From the NCBI RefSeq assembly GCF_014646375.1, contig NZ_BMNI01000004.1, forward strand, positions 62,001 through 126,000: a stretch of 64,000 nucleotides of DNA, read 5' to 3'. The DNA comes from Nocardioides phosphati (GTDB taxonomy: Bacteria > Actinomycetota > Actinomycetes > Propionibacteriales > Nocardioidaceae). The stretch's first letter is position 1; every line of letters starts with the position of its first letter. This document shows positions 35,312-42,662 of the stretch, piece after piece. The notes below the pieces were generated by a model. That model searched no databases, had not been told where the DNA came from, and saw only the letters and a list, made by a program, of their open reading frames with translations. The translations under genes were made by a program, and so were the position numbers.

Positions 35312-36167
35312 CGCCAGGTGAGTGCGGGACGAAGAGAGCGGCCACCTTCTCGGTGAGCCAGTAGAGCCCGGTGAGCAGCACGAGCGCGATCGTGACGTGG
35401 AGCAGGAGCGCCAGGCCGATGCACATGATCCAGCCGGCGATGCGGAACCGCCCCCAGAGCAGCCCGAGCAGCGCCGGCAGCACGACGGCGACGGCCGCCC
35501 CGCGCGCCAGCTCCGCCAGGAAGGGGCCGTGACCCATCCACGGCACGACGGCGATGACGTCGAAGAGGTCGAGCGTGGAGAGCACGCCGAGCACCGCGAT
35601 CAGGCCGAGCGTGCCGACGACGGCCAGCCGGTAGCGCCACCGCTGCGCGGGCGACCAGCCGTTGTTGCGCCCCAGCCACAGCGTGTTGGTGGTGACGGCC
35701 GCCCACACCAGCCAGCGGCGTACGAGCGGGGTGCCGGTGTCGGCCATCCCGTCGCGGAAGACACGGTCGGCGTCGACGCGGGTCAGCGTCACCGGGTGGC
35801 CCTCGGCCGACACGTAGGCGCCCTGCCGGACCAGGCCGTCGTGGAGCAGCGCCGCCGGGAGGTGCGCACCGGTCTTGGGGACCAGCCAGGTGAAGACCGC
35901 CGGCACGGAGGCGAGGTCGGTCAGGAAGTCGGCGCGCGCGGGGACGAGCAGCGGCCCGAAGACGCGGTCGAGGTAGCCGATGCGGCGGAGCATGAGGAAC
36001 CGCTCGCGGCCCTGCGGGTCGAGGTGCCGCTCGAGGACGATCCGCGGGTCGGCCAGGTCGTCCGGCGGGACCTCGGGCTGGTCCGCCGTCGGCGCCACCC
36101 CGCCGTCGAAGAACCGGCGCGGCTGGTGCGGGATCGGTGACTGCTGGCTCCGTGCCTCGGGCTCCAT
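35289..36167 (-). CDS. DUF1353 domain protein with C-terminal membrane spans
   Basis: 292 residues. The N-terminal ~150 residues match DUF1353 (ADFLTDLASVPAVFTWLVPK, AALLHDGLVRQGAYV, RVDADRVFRDGMADTG), a family also seen in phage and chromosomal proteins; the conserved D, H and D residues suggest a hydrolase-like site but no activity is established. The C-terminal half has three to four hydrophobic spans (LAVVGTLGLIAVLGVLSTL, AAVAVVLPALLGLLWG, MCIGLALLLHVTIALVLL). ATG 36167. Confidence 0.75.
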   Translation of the reverse strand: MEPEARSQQSPIPHQPRRFFDGGVAPTADQPEVPPDDLADPRIVLERHLDPQGRERFLMLRRIGYLDRVFGPLLVPARADFLTDLASVPAVFTWLVPKTGAHLPAALLHDGLVRQGAYVSAEGHPVTLTRVDADRVFRDGMADTGTPLVRRWLVWAAVTTNTLWLGRNNGWSPAQRWRYRLAVVGTLGLIAVLGVLSTLDLFDVIAVVPWMGHGPFLAELARGAAVAVVLPALLGLLWGRFRIAGWIMCIGLALLLHVTIALVLLTGLYWLTEKVAALFVPHSPGVSRSRAG

Positions 36168-36235
36168 GCCTCCAGTGTGCCCACCCCCGCGCGGCGTTCA
36201 TGCTCCGTTCACGGAGCGTTTCCTACGGTCGGCGG

Positions 36236-36856
36236 ATGGACCTCTCCCACGTGCTCCCCCTGGGCGTCCGACTCGGCGTCGACGTCCTGTGCCTGCTCGT
36301 GACCGCCGGCCTGCTCTACCGGCGCCGGGTCTCCGCTCCCGAGATGCCGCTCGTCTTCGCCGCGCTCAACCTCGGGCTCTTCTCGACCGTCGTCGTCATC
36401 GCGGGGCAGGACATCCCGGCGGGCGTGGGCTTCGGGCTCTTCGGCCTGCTCAGCCTGGTCCGGCTGCGGTCGGAGGCGTTCACGCTGCAGGACATGGCGT
36501 ACACGTTCGTGGCGCTCGTCCTCGGCCTGGTCAACGGCCTGCTCGCCGCACCCCTGAGCGTCGTCCTCGTCGTCGACGTTCTCCTCGTGGCCGTGCTCGC
36601 CGTCGCCGACGAGTCCCGCACGCGGCCGCACACGCGCGTCATGCGGGTGACGCTGGACCGTGCCTATCTCGACGGCTCCCTCATCCGCGACGACGCGGCG
36701 CACCAGCTCCCGGCCGGGATCATCGACCTGGTCGTGGAGGACGTCGACCACGTCCGCGACACCACACGGGTCTCCGTCCGCTACCGCCTCGACCCCGGCG
36801 ACCCGTGGACACCTGAGGACATCGACCGGCCCGGGAAGAGCGTCGACCATGCCTGA
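36236..36856 (+). CDS. DUF4956 membrane protein, first gene of a VTC operon
   Basis: 206 residues, about four N-terminal spans (VLCLLVTAGLLY, PLVFAALNLGLFSTVVVIAG, GFGLFGLLSLVRLRSEAF, VLVVDVLLVAVLAVAD) and a soluble C-terminal ~70 residues. The FGLFGLLSLVRLRSEAFTLQ block is typical of DUF4956, which is commonly encoded beside VTC-domain proteins. Overlaps the VTC gene by 8 bases, implying a joint complex or process, probably polyphosphate-related (inference from the family pairing). Confidence 0.8.
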   Translation: MDLSHVLPLGVRLGVDVLCLLVTAGLLYRRRVSAPEMPLVFAALNLGLFSTVVVIAGQDIPAGVGFGLFGLLSLVRLRSEAFTLQDMAYTFVALVLGLVNGLLAAPLSVVLVVDVLLVAVLAVADESRTRPHTRVMRVTLDRAYLDGSLIRDDAAHQLPAGIIDLVVEDVDHVRDTTRVSVRYRLDPGDPWTPEDIDRPGKSVDHA

Positions 36857-37619
36857 CGACCTCGGCCTCACCCTGCTGCGCCGGGCCTCCCTCGACGAGG
36901 TGATGGCGTGCGCCGCCCTCCTCGAGCGCACCGACCGCAAGTACGTCGTGCCCCGCCCCGTCGTGCACCGGCTGGTCGAGCAGCTCGCAGCCACCCACCA
37001 CGTGCTGAGCGTCGCCGGCCGGACCAGCACGACGTACCGCACGCAGTACGTCGACACCGGGGACCTGCTCTGCGTGCGCGACCACATCCAGCGCCGCCGG
37101 CGCCGCTTCAAGGCCCGCTCGCGGCTGTACGTCGAGGACGGCCTCTGCCGCTTCGAGGTGAAGACCAAGGAGCCGCGCGGCGGCACGGTGAAGGTGCAGA
37201 CGACGGTCGGACCGGACCGCTTCGGCCGCTTCGGCGACGAGGAGGCGGCGTTCCTCGAGCAGGCGCTGCGCGAGGCGGCCGTGCCGGGCGTGCCGTCCCT
37301 CGAGCCGACGGTCGAGATGACCTACGAGCGCGCAACCCTGGTCGACCTGGCCGGCGGCAGCCGCGTGACGCTCGACGCGCACCTGGTCGCCACAGGCCCG
37401 GCCGGGCGCGTGCGGCTCGATCCGGGCTTCGTGCTCGTGGAGACCAAGTCGGGCGCCTCGCCGTCGCTGGCCGACCTCGTGCTGCGCCGGCTGGGCCAGC
37501 GCCCCCGCTCCTTCAGCAAGTACGCCGCGACCGCCTCGCTGCTGCACGACCACGTGCCCGCCAACGACGTGCACCGGCTGACCGGCACCGCCCTCCACCT
37601 CGAACGGATCAGCGCATGA
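36849..37619 (+). CDS. VTC-domain protein (polyphosphate polymerase type)
   Basis: 256 residues. TTM/VTC fold features: ERTDRKYVVPR near residue 29 (basic triphosphate-binding strand), YRTQYVDTGDLLCVRDH near 61, RRRRRFKARSRLYVEDGLCRFEVKTKEPRGG (seen as KARSRLY and FEVKTKE) near 85-105, PTVEMTYERATLVD near 157, and VLVETKSGASPSLAD near 195. In yeast VTC4 this tunnel domain makes polyphosphate; bacterial homologues are assigned by similarity. Overlaps DUF4956 by 8 bases and the PAP2 gene by 4. Confidence 0.85.
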   Translation: MPDDLGLTLLRRASLDEVMACAALLERTDRKYVVPRPVVHRLVEQLAATHHVLSVAGRTSTTYRTQYVDTGDLLCVRDHIQRRRRRFKARSRLYVEDGLCRFEVKTKEPRGGTVKVQTTVGPDRFGRFGDEEAAFLEQALREAAVPGVPSLEPTVEMTYERATLVDLAGGSRVTLDAHLVATGPAGRVRLDPGFVLVETKSGASPSLADLVLRRLGQRPRSFSKYAATASLLHDHVPANDVHRLTGTALHLERISA

Positions 37620-38461
37620 GGCTCCCCCGCCGCCGCTACCTCGTCGTCGCAGTCGTCGCGATCGTCGCGCTGGCCGTGTGCGCGCTCCTGCCCCTGCTGA
37701 CCGGGGCGGGCAGCCTCTCGGCCAAGGACACGATCGAGGCGGACCCCGCCCCGCGGCTCTTCGCCGACCGCGCCCTCGCTCCGGTCGACCCGCTCGTCGT
37801 ACCTCAGGCCGCGCGCGCCCACGAGGCGATGGCGGACTGGTGGCGCGGGCACGGCCGGAAGGCCGACGACACCGGCTTCCAGAAGTGGCTGCTGACGGCG
37901 TTCCCCGCACCGCCGAAGGACCGGGCGAAGGAGCTGCCCGGCGAGGAACGGCTGGCCCACGAGCGCACGGCGGCCGGTGTGAAGGCCGCGACGTGGCTCG
38001 AGGCGCACGGCAAGAAGGACGTCTGGAAGCTCTACGCCCACGACCAGCGCGAGTGGCTGACGGCGTCCGCGGGCCACCAGCGCAAGGCCGACGAGAAGCT
38101 GCTGCTGAAGCTCTCCAAGAAGGCCGCCGACACGCTCGGCACGCGGTTCGGCGTCTCGGCGCCGTACGTGCTGGAGCCGTCGCTCCGCCCGGACCACCAG
38201 GTCAAGGCGGGGCAGACCTGCCCCTGCTCGTACCCGTCGCGCCACGCGAGTGCGGCCGCCGCCTCACGCACCTACCTGGCGCACTTCGCCCCGCACATGG
38301 ACGCGGAGTACCGCTGGATGGAGGACGAGATCGACTGGTCGCGCATCTACATGGCCGGTCACGTGCCCAGCGACATCGAGGGCGGCGCGCTGCTCGGCGA
38401 CATGCTCGCGGAGTACGTGCTGGTCACCCGCGACCACGTCGACCCCGCGACGCTGGGCTGA
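37616..38461 (+). CDS. PAP2-family acid phosphatase, membrane-anchored
   Basis: 281 residues. One N-terminal span (YLVVAVVAIVALAVCALLPLL) then an exported domain. PAP2/vanadium-haloperoxidase-type motifs: SYPSRHASAAAASRTY near 205 (PSRH) and SRIYMAGHVPSDIEGG near 240 (catalytic His and Asp); a basic motif KAGQTCPCS precedes them. Class A acid-phosphatase-like. Third gene of the DUF4956-VTC operon, with the ATGA overlap; phosphate release from polyphosphate or another phosphoester outside the membrane is plausible. Confidence 0.8.
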   Translation: MRLPRRRYLVVAVVAIVALAVCALLPLLTGAGSLSAKDTIEADPAPRLFADRALAPVDPLVVPQAARAHEAMADWWRGHGRKADDTGFQKWLLTAFPAPPKDRAKELPGEERLAHERTAAGVKAATWLEAHGKKDVWKLYAHDQREWLTASAGHQRKADEKLLLKLSKKAADTLGTRFGVSAPYVLEPSLRPDHQVKAGQTCPCSYPSRHASAAAASRTYLAHFAPHMDAEYRWMEDEIDWSRIYMAGHVPSDIEGGALLGDMLAEYVLVTRDHVDPATLG

Positions 38462-38467
38462 GGCCGG

Positions 38468-40495
38468 TCAGGCGAGGTCCGCCGGGTCGGTGACCGGCTG
38501 CTCGCAGACCATCCCCCGACAGACGTACGCCGTCGCGCGGCCCCCGACCGTCGGCCGGTGGCGCAGCAGGTCGAGAGCAGCCTCGGGCCCGGTCTCCGCG
38601 GGCGTCGCCACGAGGACGACCGCACCCGGCCGCCGGCGGGCGGCGAGGGCCAGGGCATCGCGGTCGGGGCCGGGCTCGCCGACCACCACGATCTCCTCGG
38701 GGCCAGCGAACATCGTCTCGGCTGCGGCCAGCGCCCAGCCGGCGAAGCGCGGGGCACGGGTGGCCAGCGGGCCGAGCACGGCCAGCGTCTCCTCGGCGGC
38801 CGTCCGGTAGCGCCCCTCCCCCGTGATCGCAGCGAAGGTGGAGAGCGCGTGCACCATCGCCGACTGACCGCAGGGGCTCGCGTTGTCGGCGTACTCGCGC
38901 GGGCGGGTGACCAGTGCCTCGGCGTCGGCGGCGGTGTCGAAGAAGCCGCCGTCCTCGGCCCGGAACCGCTCGAGCGCGGTGTCGAGCAGCCCGCGCGCGT
39001 GACCGAGCCAGGCCGGGTCACCGGTCGCCTGGAGCAGGTCGAGGAAGCCCTGCGCCACGCAGGCGTGGTCCTCGAGAACGCCCGCGTGGGCGCCGACCGC
39101 GCCGTCGCGGGAGACGCGGCGGAGGCGGCCGTCGACCAGGTGCACCTCGAGCAGGAGCCGGGCGGCACCGACGGCCGCGTCGACGTAGTCGGGCCGGTCG
39201 AGCATCGTGCCGGCGGCGCAGAAGCCACTGATCGCGAGGCCGTTCCAGGCAGCGACGACCTTGTCGTCGCGGTGCGGGCGGGGGCGGAGCTCGCGGGCGT
39301 CGAGGAGCCGCGCCTTCACCTCGGAGAGGCGGGCCAGCTCGCCCGAGGTGGTCGGCGCGTGACGCAGCTGGAGGGTCGACGTGCCCTTCTCGAAGGTCCC
39401 GTCCTCGGTCACCCCGAAGAGCTCCGCGGCCCAGGCGCCCCGGTCGTGGCCGAGGGCCTCGACGAGCTGCGCGGGGGTCCACGCGTAGAAGGCGCCCTCC
39501 TCCAGGTGACCCTCGGCGTCCAGCGAGTCGGCGTCGAGCGCGGAGGCGAACCCGCCCTCGGGCGTGAGCAGCTCGCGGAGCAGGAAGTCGGCGGTCTCCT
39601 GCGCGACGCGGCGGCTCAGGTCGCTGTCTCGCCGCGCATAGACGCCGAGCAGCTGGGCGTTGTCGTAGAGCATCTTCTCGAAGTGCGGCACGACCCAGCC
39701 GCGGTCGACGGCGTACCGCGCGAAGCCACCGCCGATCTGGTCGTACATGCCGGAGCCGGCCATCGCGTGCAGCGTGCGCACGAGCATGTGGCGGGCCTGG
39801 CGGACCAGCTCGTCGTCGGCAGCTGCCGAGGCGGAGCCACGCGCGTCGACGTACCGGCGGAGGAACTCGAGGACCATCGAGGGCGGGAACTTCGGCGCGC
39901 CGCCGAAGCCGCCGGCCTGCGGGTCGAACTCGGAGGCCAGGCCGCGTACGGCGAGGTCGAGGTCCTCCGGGCCGAGGGTCGCGGAGGCCGAGACGGCTGC
40001 CTGCTGCAGGTGCGCCGCGACCGAGGCGGCGGCCTGGGCGACGTCGTCCGGCTTCTTGAACCAGGCGTCGGCCAGCGACGTGAGCACCTGCCGGAACGCC
40101 GGCTGCCCGTGCCGCGGCTGGTCGGGGAAGTAGGTGCCGGCGAAGAAGGGCCGGCCCTCGTGGTCGAGCACGCAGGTCATCGGCCAGCCGCCGTGGCCGG
40201 TCATCGCCTGCGTCGCGGCCATGTAGACCGCGTCGACGTCGGGACGCTCCTCGCGGTCGACCTTGATGTTGACGAAGAACTCGTTCATCAGCGCCGCGGT
40301 CGCCTCGTCCTCGAAGGACTCGTGCGCCATCACGTGGCACCAGTGACAGGCGGCGTAGCCGATTGACAGGAGAACTGGTGCATCACGGCGTCTTGCTTCA
40401 GCGAAGGCTTCGGGTCCCCACTCCCACCAATCCACTGGATTCTCCGCGTGTTGGAGCAAATAGGGGCTCGTTGCCGAGGCGAGGCGATTGGCCAT
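38468..40495 (-). CDS. yyaL: YyaL/DUF255 thioredoxin-domain protein, hybrid gene with element-supplied 5' end
   Basis: 675 residues, full family length. N-terminal thioredoxin-like DUF255 domain with the active site GYAACHWCH at Cys50-Cys53, followed by a six-hairpin/glucosidase-like helical barrel ([43 protein letters not shown] as [10 protein letters not shown] and [47 protein letters not shown]). Residues 1 to about 54 are encoded by the integrated element: the att core 40333-40362 covers codons 45-55, including both catalytic cysteines. The native version of this 5' end lies at 58943-59105 and differs at 6 of 54 residues. The gene is thus intact in protein terms but now driven by element DNA. 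Role in protein folding or sugar metabolism is not settled for the family. Confidence 0.92.
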   Translation of the reverse strand: MANRLASATSPYLLQHAENPVDWWEWGPEAFAEARRRDAPVLLSIGYAACHWCHVMAHESFEDEATAALMNEFFVNIKVDREERPDVDAVYMAATQAMTGHGGWPMTCVLDHEGRPFFAGTYFPDQPRHGQPAFRQVLTSLADAWFKKPDDVAQAAASVAAHLQQAAVSASATLGPEDLDLAVRGLASEFDPQAGGFGGAPKFPPSMVLEFLRRYVDARGSASAAADDELVRQARHMLVRTLHAMAGSGMYDQIGGGFARYAVDRGWVVPHFEKMLYDNAQLLGVYARRDSDLSRRVAQETADFLLRELLTPEGGFASALDADSLDAEGHLEEGAFYAWTPAQLVEALGHDRGAWAAELFGVTEDGTFEKGTSTLQLRHAPTTSGELARLSEVKARLLDARELRPRPHRDDKVVAAWNGLAISGFCAAGTMLDRPDYVDAAVGAARLLLEVHLVDGRLRRVSRDGAVGAHAGVLEDHACVAQGFLDLLQATGDPAWLGHARGLLDTALERFRAEDGGFFDTAADAEALVTRPREYADNASPCGQSAMVHALSTFAAITGEGRYRTAAEETLAVLGPLATRAPRFAGWALAAAETMFAGPEEIVVVGEPGPDRDALALAARRRPGAVVLVATPAETGPEAALDLLRHRPTVGGRATAYVCRGMVCEQPVTDPADLA
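40333..40362. other. attL, left junction of the integrated element
   Basis: 30 bases matching 58943-58972 except for one base (A at 40346, G at 58956). The minus strand encodes the YyaL active site (ACHWCH). The single difference falls in the first Cys codon: TGT here, TGC at the right end. TGC is the host-preferred codon, so exchange most likely took place in the exactly shared 13 bases 40333-40345. Confidence 0.88.
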
Positions 40496-40511
40496 TCCTG
40501 TGACTCCTTAT

Positions 40512-40528
40512 GAGTGGCACGTGCATCA
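40512..40528. repeat. inverted partial copy of the integrase-arm repeat
   Basis: GTGCATCA at 40521-40528 is the reverse complement of TGATGCAC, the core of the 13-base repeats at 40539-40564, and may be a further recombinase site. It lies between the yyaL start and the direct repeats. Confidence 0.4.
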
Positions 40529-40538
40529 TTTTTCCTTG

Positions 40539-40564
40539 AGTGATGCACGAGAGTGATGCACGAA
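40539..40564. repeat. left copy of a 26-bp terminal repeat, probable integrase arm sites
   Basis: Two tandem 13-base units, AGTGATGCACGAG and AGTGATGCACGAA. The full 26 bases recur exactly at 58805-58830 near the right end. They sit 38 bases ahead of the integrase start and 44 bases ahead of the yyaL start, so bound integrase could affect both genes. Confidence 0.75.
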
Positions 40565-40601
40565 ACCAGCGTACGATGGTTCTTCCAGCGTAGGAGGTCT
40601 C

Positions 40602-42008
40602 GTGGCAACGCGTTCTCAGCCGAAGCTGCTCGCGCAGGGCAAGCCGCGCACCCTCGGCGGCAGCACCCGGCCGTGGCGGGTGCGGCTCTACGCCCCCGGC
40701 GCGGGCAGCAACAAGTTCCAGGTGTTCTTCCGTGCTCCCGCCGGCGAGGGCGAGCCGTGGAAGCGGGTGCTGCGCCGCGCTGCCTCCGAAGATGAGGCCC
40801 GCAAGATCTTCGCCCAGGCCGAGGCGGCACTCGACACCGAGCAGGCGACGCCCGTCGGCGCTGATGTGCGCGCGTCGCGAACGATCCGGATGCTCGGGGA
40901 GGAGTACCTGCGCGACAGTCGTGAGCGAGGCAAGCAGCCGCGCACTCTGGAAGGTCGCGAGTCGCGACTCAACGCCCACATCCTGCCGACCATCGGCGAT
41001 GTGCCGGTGACGAAGTGGCGCGTCGAGCACAGCCGCAAGGTGATGGAGAAGGGCAGCAAGACGCTCTTCTCCCAGCGTGGCCGCGAGGACCTCCGCGGCC
41101 AACTCGCCGCGATGCGGAAACTCGCGTGGCGCCTTGGCTGGCTCGACCGGAGCATCGACCCACTGGACGGTTTGGAGATCGGGCGCGCCCATGTGCTGCA
41201 CGGGGCAACGGCGCAGTACGTCGACCCCCGCCTGCGCCCGGAGACCCGCCAGGTGAAGGCGATGGCCGATGCCGCCGACAAGCTGTGTGGTCCTGACGGG
41301 ACCGACCCGCTGATGACCCGCCTCCCGTTGCTCGGGACGAAGATCCGCGTGGCCGGGTTCGGCGGCCTGCGCCTCGGGGAGCAGAACGCGCTCCGCGCGA
41401 TCGACGTGTTCTTCGACCGCGGCTACGTCCATGTCAACGGCTCGTGGATCACCCCACGCAAAGCAGTCGGATTCCGCGGCCCGGTCAAGAACCACAGCCT
41501 CCACGAGGTCCCGTTGCCCAAGTCGCTCATGCACGACGAGCTCCTCCCCCGCGCTAAGGAGCTGCTCGGCCTGCCTGCCAAGTCGTCGCTCCAGCAGGTC
41601 ATCAATGCGCAGGAGGTCGAGCGTCAGCGCCGCGCCTCGCTGGCGACTCGCGAGAAGGACAAGAACCTCGCCTGGTGGAACTACCCGGTCCCGCCCGAGG
41701 ACGAGCTGTGGCTCTTCGTCGACACCGTCACCGGCCTGCCCGCGAAGCCCGAGATGCACAACGAACGCTGGCACCGCGTGCGCGCGTGGGTAGAGACGAA
41801 CGATCCCGACAACGCCTGGCCGCGGACGATCGTCTACCGCAACCTCCGCCACCACGCCGCGACCAAGTGGTTCCACGACGAGCTCGGCGAGCCCTGGGAG
41901 GTCGTCGCCCAGTACCTCGGCGACAAGCTCACCACCGTCCTCAACCACTACGTCCGAGCCGGCGAGGACGCCCTCCGCGACTCGGTCAACAAGCTGGCTG
42001 AACGCTAG
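40602..42008 (+). CDS. int: tyrosine recombinase (integrase) of the element
   Basis: 468 residues from GTG 40602, preceded by TAGGAGG. N-terminal basic region and SAM-like core-binding domain (RMLGEEYLRDSRERGKQPR, then HILPTIGDVPVTKW), C-terminal catalytic domain. Active-site candidates: Arg257 in GGLRLGE, Lys296 region (PVKNHSLHEVPLP), box II RNLRHHAATKWFHDELG with Arg416, and nucleophile Tyr450 in VLNHYVRAG. Two usual residues differ: the His of HxxR is Arg413, and the LGH motif is LGD (Asp441). A long insertion (residues ~320-365) lies between the Lys strand and box II. It is adjacent to attL and should catalyse integration into yyaL. Confidence 0.92.
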   Translation: MATRSQPKLLAQGKPRTLGGSTRPWRVRLYAPGAGSNKFQVFFRAPAGEGEPWKRVLRRAASEDEARKIFAQAEAALDTEQATPVGADVRASRTIRMLGEEYLRDSRERGKQPRTLEGRESRLNAHILPTIGDVPVTKWRVEHSRKVMEKGSKTLFSQRGREDLRGQLAAMRKLAWRLGWLDRSIDPLDGLEIGRAHVLHGATAQYVDPRLRPETRQVKAMADAADKLCGPDGTDPLMTRLPLLGTKIRVAGFGGLRLGEQNALRAIDVFFDRGYVHVNGSWITPRKAVGFRGPVKNHSLHEVPLPKSLMHDELLPRAKELLGLPAKSSLQQVINAQEVERQRRASLATREKDKNLAWWNYPVPPEDELWLFVDTVTGLPAKPEMHNERWHRVRAWVETNDPDNAWPRTIVYRNLRHHAATKWFHDELGEPWEVVAQYLGDKLTTVLNHYVRAGEDALRDSVNKLAER

Positions 42009-42014
42009 TTCAGA

Positions 42015-42662
42015 TCATCCGAGGCGCGCGGGGCCCACCGCTCTTCCGACGGGGACTACAAGGGAGCGAAATGTTCCTGCGGCGCTGGCGTCGACGCGGG
42101 AGTAGTCCGTCCAGTGCAGCAGGTAGCCATCTCGCAGCCTGATTGGGTTCGGCCGCTGGGCTTGGGTTCCACCGAGATTCCGCCAATTCAGTTCGCCTGC
42201 CACTGCGCGGCCCTGGTGGAGCCGGAAGGCATCCGCATTGGTCGCACGGCCGTGGGACGCGGGATTCCAGTAGGTCGCAAGATTGGTGATCATGACGGCC
42301 AGCCCGTCCCATCCCGGAGCCGCATCAACGAAGGTCTCGACGCGCTCAACGTCCTTGAGGAAGTCGTAACCGCCGATGTCGTTGGCGCCCTGGTCCTTGA
42401 GCGCGAAGTGCTCACCCTCCACGTCCCCGACCCACAGCCGCGTCTTGTACTTCAGCTCGATTGCCGTGCGACGCCCGTCTGGCCAGTTCAACTGAACGTC
42501 GAGGTTCACCAGAGGACGAGGGTGAGTCTCCAACCTGACCTCGACGTCGTGGATGGCACGAACCTGCCAGGCGAAGGCAAACTGGAAGTCCGCTTCCGAG
42601 TGGAACACTGGTCGCTTGGCAGCTAGGGCAGCAAGAACAGAGCTGATGTCCAGCGACGACAT
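42015..42662 (-). CDS. hypothetical protein with PD-(D/E)XK-like motif, last gene of the restriction operon
   Basis: 215 residues. Start ATG overlaps the hsdR stop by one base (TGATG). A possible nuclease-fold core is visible: LVNLDVQLNWPDG followed by TAIELKYKTRLW, giving the D...ExK pattern with preceding beta-strands; a conserved-looking GGYDFLKDVERVETFV follows. C-terminal part is tryptophan-rich (GELNWRNLGG, LLHWTDYSRV). Being the fifth gene of the operon suggests an accessory role in restriction, for example a nuclease or DNA-binding helper, but this is inference. Confidence 0.65.
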   Translation of the reverse strand: MSSLDISSVLAALAAKRPVFHSEADFQFAFAWQVRAIHDVEVRLETHPRPLVNLDVQLNWPDGRRTAIELKYKTRLWVGDVEGEHFALKDQGANDIGGYDFLKDVERVETFVDAAPGWDGLAVMITNLATYWNPASHGRATNADAFRLHQGRAVAGELNWRNLGGTQAQRPNPIRLRDGYLLHWTDYSRVDASAAGTFRSLVVPVGRAVGPARLG

